Source: Labilibacter marinus (GTDB lineage Bacteria > Bacteroidota > Bacteroidia > Bacteroidales > Marinilabiliaceae). Taken from it: DNA of 64,000 nt. Below, piece by piece: positions 61,401-64,000 of this stretch. Location: assembly GCF_001659685.2 (NCBI RefSeq), contig NZ_LXYE02000045.1, positions 90,839 to 154,838 of the forward strand. The letters are read 5' to 3'. The notes under the pieces were generated by a model that made no database searches, was not told the origin of the DNA, and worked only from the letters and a program-made list of their open reading frames with translations. The stretch's first letter is position 1, and each line of letters starts with the position of its first letter. The position numbers and the translations under genes were made by a program.

Positions 61401-64000
61401 CTATTCTTCCCAAGGTAGTATTTACACTTGTTGTTCCGTGCGACACATCAGACACTATTCTTAAGGTACTTATGTCCAAATTATCATCAACATCACTCAC
61501 ATGGTTTGCAATGTCTATATTAAGATTTTGATTTTCAGCAGTACTTAAAGCGAAGTTTTCACTCTCTGGAGTATCATTTTGAGCAATAACTAGAATCGAA
61601 ACTGTAAATCTATTACTCAAATTGTTTACTGTTTCCTCATCTGAAATAGCTACATCAACAGAAAGAAGACCTGAATAGTTTTCATCAGGAACAACGGCAT
61701 TAGCCACAACAGAATAATTATCTCCTTCGTACGTTGTCAGCACGAAATCCGAGACTACATTATCAGGATCCGTAATAACAAGGTCAGAAATATTTATACT
61801 CACCTGTTCATCTTCGTTTATTGAAATACTTGATGATTGCCCAGTAATTACTGGAGCATCATTTATCGAATTTACAGTTACTACTAGGTTAAATGAGTTA
61901 CTCAATGAATTCTCTGTTCCAATATCTTCTACTGTAATTGGAATAGTTAATGTCCCATTATAATTTTCATTTGGGGTTACACTACCATTACTTACCGAAT
62001 AATTAGCTCCATCAGAAATGTTAATAGTATGTTCGGTTGGGTATTCGTTATCAACATCCGAGACATTTATAGTATTAGGGATAAGGGAATAGACCTCATC
62101 CTCATCAATTTCAATTGGACTTTGTCCTGTAATTATTGGAGCATCATTAACAGCATTAATCAAAAATACAGATTCATCATTTGCTGATAATTGCCCATCA
62201 CTTGCTGTAAATGTTATAGTAGCAGAACCGAACCAATTGGCATTTGGAGCAGAAACAGAAGCAATATTTGAAGGACTGATATTTACTTCCAGTTCTCCAT
62301 TACCAGCATAAGTCCAAGATATTTCAGAATCTACATTATCAACATCATCTACATAAATATTTAAATCAACGGTAGCAAAGTTTTCTCCTTCATTTATCGT
62401 GAAATTTGGAATGTCAATTAACTGAGGTGCATCATTAACACCAGTTACTGAGAACTGAACCAAATCACTATCTTCAAGATCTCCATCGCTTACCGTGAAA
62501 GTGATAGTTTCTGCTTCATCCCAATCTAAAGAAGGTGCTGAAATACTTACTTCATGAGTAATTTCATCAATATTAACTATCAAATCGGTTTGACCTGCAG
62601 CAATAATAGTAAGTTCGGAATCTAAGTGGTCAACATCTGATATGTAATCGTCTAAATCAAAGCTAGCAAATGTATTCCCTTCTGTAATATTAACATTGGC
62701 AATATCTGCAAACACAGGAGCATCATTCACATTTTGAACAGTAAAAGTGACATTCTCCGTATCTGTTAATACTCCATCATTGGCTATAAAACTTATTATC
62801 TCCGAACCAAACCAGTCTGTATTTGGTATATTTACCGTGGCAATATGGCTAGTAGGGTCAATTGTTACAATAAGATTGCTCTGACCTGTTGCTGTCCAGC
62901 TAATTTCAGAATCCGATTGCTCAGAATCCGTTACATAGTCATCTAAATCAAATGTGGTAAATATTGCTCCTTCATTAATGCTTTGATCCGAAATATCTGA
63001 AATTACGGGTGCATCATTATCTACTTCAAGTACAGTAAATATTACTTCCTCCGTATCACTTAATACTCCATCACTTACAGTAAATGTAACCGTTTCCGAT
63101 CCAGTCCAGTTTTCATTGGGAGCTGTTATAGTTACTTCATGAGAAACTGAATTAATAACTACAGAAAGTTGAGACTGGCCTGTTGCAACCCAAGTAAGAA
63201 CATCATTTGAATGATCAGGATCAGAAACATAAACATCTAAATCAATCAAATCAAAATTATCTCCTTCCGAAATTGTAACATCTGCAATCTCAGTAATAAC
63301 TGGAGGGTCATTATCTGAATTTGAGACTGTAAAGGTGATTTCTTGTGTATCTGACAGGGAACCATCAGTAACCGTTAAAGTTATAGTTTCCGCTCCTATC
63401 CAATTTGTATTAGGTACAGTTACAGTTAGCTCGTGTGAAGTCGAATTAATTTCTACAGAAAGTTCAACTTGTCCAGTTGCTTGCCAACTAAGAATCTCGT
63501 CTGAATGGTCAGGATCAGAAACTGAAGCATCCAAATCTATCACATTAAAATTATTACCTTCAGAAATTGAAACATCGGAAATTTCAGTAATAACCGGGGG
63601 GTCATTATCTATATTGGAAACTGTAAACACGACATCTTCGGAATCAGACAAATCTCCATCACTAACTGTAAAAGTTATAGTTTCTGTTCCAGTCCAGTTT
63701 TCATTAGGAATATTAATCGTAGCAATATGCGTTATATCATCTATATCAACTTTCAGTTCCGAGTCGTCATCATTAACGGACCATGTCAGGTCAGCATCTA
63801 AATGGTCAGCATCTTCTACTAAATCATCTAAATCGAAACTATTAAAAGGCATTCCTTCACTAATGGTTTGACTTGGTATACCAGAAATAACGGGGGCATT
63901 ATTAATTGCACCCACCGTTACTGAAAGGTTAAACGTATTACTTACTGAGTTCTCCGCCTCTCCGTCATCAATCGTAACTGGTATGGTTAAGGTCCCGTTG
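58423..64000 (-). CDS. Giant modular adhesin with T9SS type B sorting domain (5' end outside the window)
   Basis: The frame is open to the window edge, so at least 1858 residues are present and the true start is beyond it; the GTG at 63915 is internal. About 17 Ig/cadherin-like modules begin with N-D-x-P: six similar ones (type IPSQTISEGMPFNSFDLDDL), several VITGQ-type, then tandem-95-like modules (DDAFSVNEDESVVFNVLTND). A segment of calcium-type repeats follows (DTDDDGIPDYRDLDSDND). The end TFSPNGDGINDTFTIPG to GMVYIKR is the gliding-motility-associated type B sorting domain. Likely a surface adhesin, exported by T9SS and paired with the PorP/SprF encoded next. Confidence 0.95.
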   Translation of the reverse strand, partial: NGTLTIPVTIDDGEAENSVSNTFNLSVTVGAINNAPVISGIPSQTISEGMPFNSFDLDDLVEDADHLDADLTWSVNDDDSELKVDIDDITHIATINIPNENWTGTETITFTVSDGDLSDSEDVVFTVSNIDNDPPVITEISDVSISEGNNFNVIDLDASVSDPDHSDEILSWQATGQVELSVEINSTSHELTVTVPNTNWIGAETITLTVTDGSLSDTQEITFTVSNSDNDPPVITEIADVTISEGDNFDLIDLDVYVSDPDHSNDVLTWVATGQSQLSVVINSVSHEVTITAPNENWTGSETVTFTVSDGVLSDTEEVIFTVLEVDNDAPVISDISDQSINEGAIFTTFDLDDYVTDSEQSDSEISWTATGQSNLIVTIDPTSHIATVNIPNTDWFGSEIISFIANDGVLTDTENVTFTVQNVNDAPVFADIANVNITEGNTFASFDLDDYISDVDHLDSELTIIAAGQTDLIVNIDEITHEVSISAPSLDWDEAETITFTVSDGDLEDSDLVQFSVTGVNDAPQLIDIPNFTINEGENFATVDLNIYVDDVDNVDSEISWTYAGNGELEVNISPSNIASVSAPNANWFGSATITFTASDGQLSANDESVFLINAVNDAPIITGQSPIEIDEDEVYSLIPNTINVSDVDNEYPTEHTINISDGANYSVSNGSVTPNENYNGTLTIPITVEDIGTENSLSNSFNLVVTVNSINDAPVITGQSSSISINEDEQVSINISDLVITDPDNVVSDFVLTTYEGDNYSVVANAVVPDENYSGLLSVDVAISDEETVNNLSNRFTVSILVIAQNDTPESENFALSTAENQNLNIDIANHVSDVDDNLDISTLRIVSDVSHGTTSVNTTLGRIAYMPVAGYFGVDELTYEVCDTDGACSSGVVTITVSNEAPSSTDSEVNLNEDNVSIVNVMDNVSDPQNNIDLNTLRIITSPDNGTASILSGGRIQYTPNANYFGLDELMFEVCDDDGYCTSARISYEVAAINDQPVITGQNSLVMVEDNELTISLNDLTVSDIDNNYPNDFILQVQPGANYTYTGTTITPNNDFAGELSVNVLVNDQSAENNLSEVYSIAIEVTGVNDKPIIEDQVSLTTQEDTPIEINITDLTIIDPDNNYPDDFVLVLLPGLNYTVNGTELTPAENYYGGLNVPIYVDDQEDINERSRIYNLVVRVDPVNDAPVANIINRSTQENVSVTIPFENMVSDVDDNIDLSSFENTSEPLNGTLDINLINLSVTYIPNSNPPFAGEDSFNFIFTDTDGLQSNESQVIINVTNQAPNAIDDAFSVNEDESVVFNVLTNDVDPQDNLDVSTLVIVLNPINGQATIDNTTGELTYTPNANFSGTETISYRISDTDGYSDEAPVTITVLPVNDLPIAVEDEVETEEDVEISIDVLDNDNDIDSDFSLMTLVVNSQPANGTASVDEINKVIIYSPNDDYNGMDEFVYTLCDAEGGCSEEQSVTIIITAVNDAPVAEDDVSIATGGIPRSISVVDNDIDIDGNLDITSINVTTPPINGTFTVESINGEIIYTANSDFAGTDILVYSICDTNGACDEATVTITVAPKDAPPVCQDVLVNMVDGENVQVNLLDHVTDENPSTLTILLGDYTLLNGLLEEGENGLITYASLAGEYCIEEIVSYQACDEMGNCDEAEIMFAISADDQDNDGIPTFIEAQYGNSDTDEWPDFNDEDSDNDGISDAIEAGIADPCVDLPLDTDDDGIPDYRDLDSDNDLVPDEEEGSDDCDNDGIPDFRDNFDDCAERIDAPETFSPNGDGINDTFTIPGLGDIEGSTIYVYNRWGGEVFSMQNYDNSWDGTSANSAIGSKELPQGTYYYVVKLSNGNVLKGMVYIKR

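Noticed and set aside
63335..63871. Plus-strand 178-residue ORF
   Set aside because: It lies antisense within the adhesin repeats; its Ser-rich translation is the mirror of the acidic Ig-like modules and has no independent signal.
63915..63915. GTG as start of the giant adhesin
   Set aside because: The frame continues without stop to the window edge and the upstream translation is another Ig-like module (TIPVTIDDGEAENSVSNTF), so this is an internal codon.

Overview
The window is AT-rich chromosomal DNA from a member of the Bacteroidota, most likely a marine or anaerobic, gliding-type lineage of the Marinilabiliales or Cytophagales kind. The order is inferred and was not tested. Four kinds of evidence point there. 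Proteins carry type IX secretion (T9SS) sorting domains and PorP/SprF. There are TonB-dependent transport genes. Several Bacteroidota-restricted families occur (DUF4625, DUF4783, DUF4837, DUF6599). Many genes are preceded by the Bacteroidota promoter form TTTG-N19/20-TAnnTTTG. [FeFe]-hydrogenase, arginine deiminase, AhpCF peroxidase and a hemerythrin protein together suggest a fermentative, oxygen-tolerant anaerobe.

Layout. 1-1,130: accessory-looking DNA with a membrane-protein frame that has no ATG, and an FRG-domain gene. 1,277-6,028: an uncharacterised helical protein, a 380-bp array of eighteen degenerate 21-bp units, two lipoproteins and a D-threonine-aldolase-like enzyme. 6,500-9,867: a histidine-rich, probably metal-related TonB receptor operon. 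10,014-16,954: FAD oxidoreductase, arginine deiminase, lipoprotein serpin, STAS-like protein, ahpC and ahpF. 17,056-24,411: galM, a ferredoxin-containing aldo/keto reductase, DUF6599, era, der, and a hemerythrin protein paired with a LuxR-type pseudo-receiver. 24,453-31,749: a 1228-residue NtrY-like kinase behind rlmH, then DUF4783-nadC and a nuclease-like lipoprotein. 32,219-35,712: a cobalamin-riboswitch-controlled btuFCD operon. 35,734-39,026: small proteins, a TPR protein, DUF4837 and TonB.

The most distinctive region is 39,118-46,200. A PAS-containing sigma-54 activator is followed by a tight five-gene operon: a thioredoxin-fold [2Fe-2S] ferredoxin, a PAS-linked sensory-type [FeFe]-hydrogenase with Ala in place of the proton-transfer Cys, a SpoIIE-type phosphatase with an unrecognised C-terminal domain, a second small ferredoxin, and a group-B-like [FeFe]-hydrogenase that keeps the Cys. 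An identical 18-bp word lies upstream of both the activator and the operon, suggesting shared control. I read the cluster as a hydrogen or redox sensing and signalling module. Its parts belong to known families, but the signalling path is not established from sequence.

46,199-51,340 holds a TPR histidine kinase with an NtrC-like regulator (facing the hydrogenase operon across a bidirectional terminator), a FolB/FolX-like protein, free-methionine sulfoxide reductase and an ECF sigma factor. 51,623-64,000 is cell-surface and T9SS: a large beta-propeller protein with a type A sorting domain, a TPR/PD40 lipoprotein-like protein, PorP/SprF, and a giant modular adhesin with a type B sorting domain that runs off the right edge.
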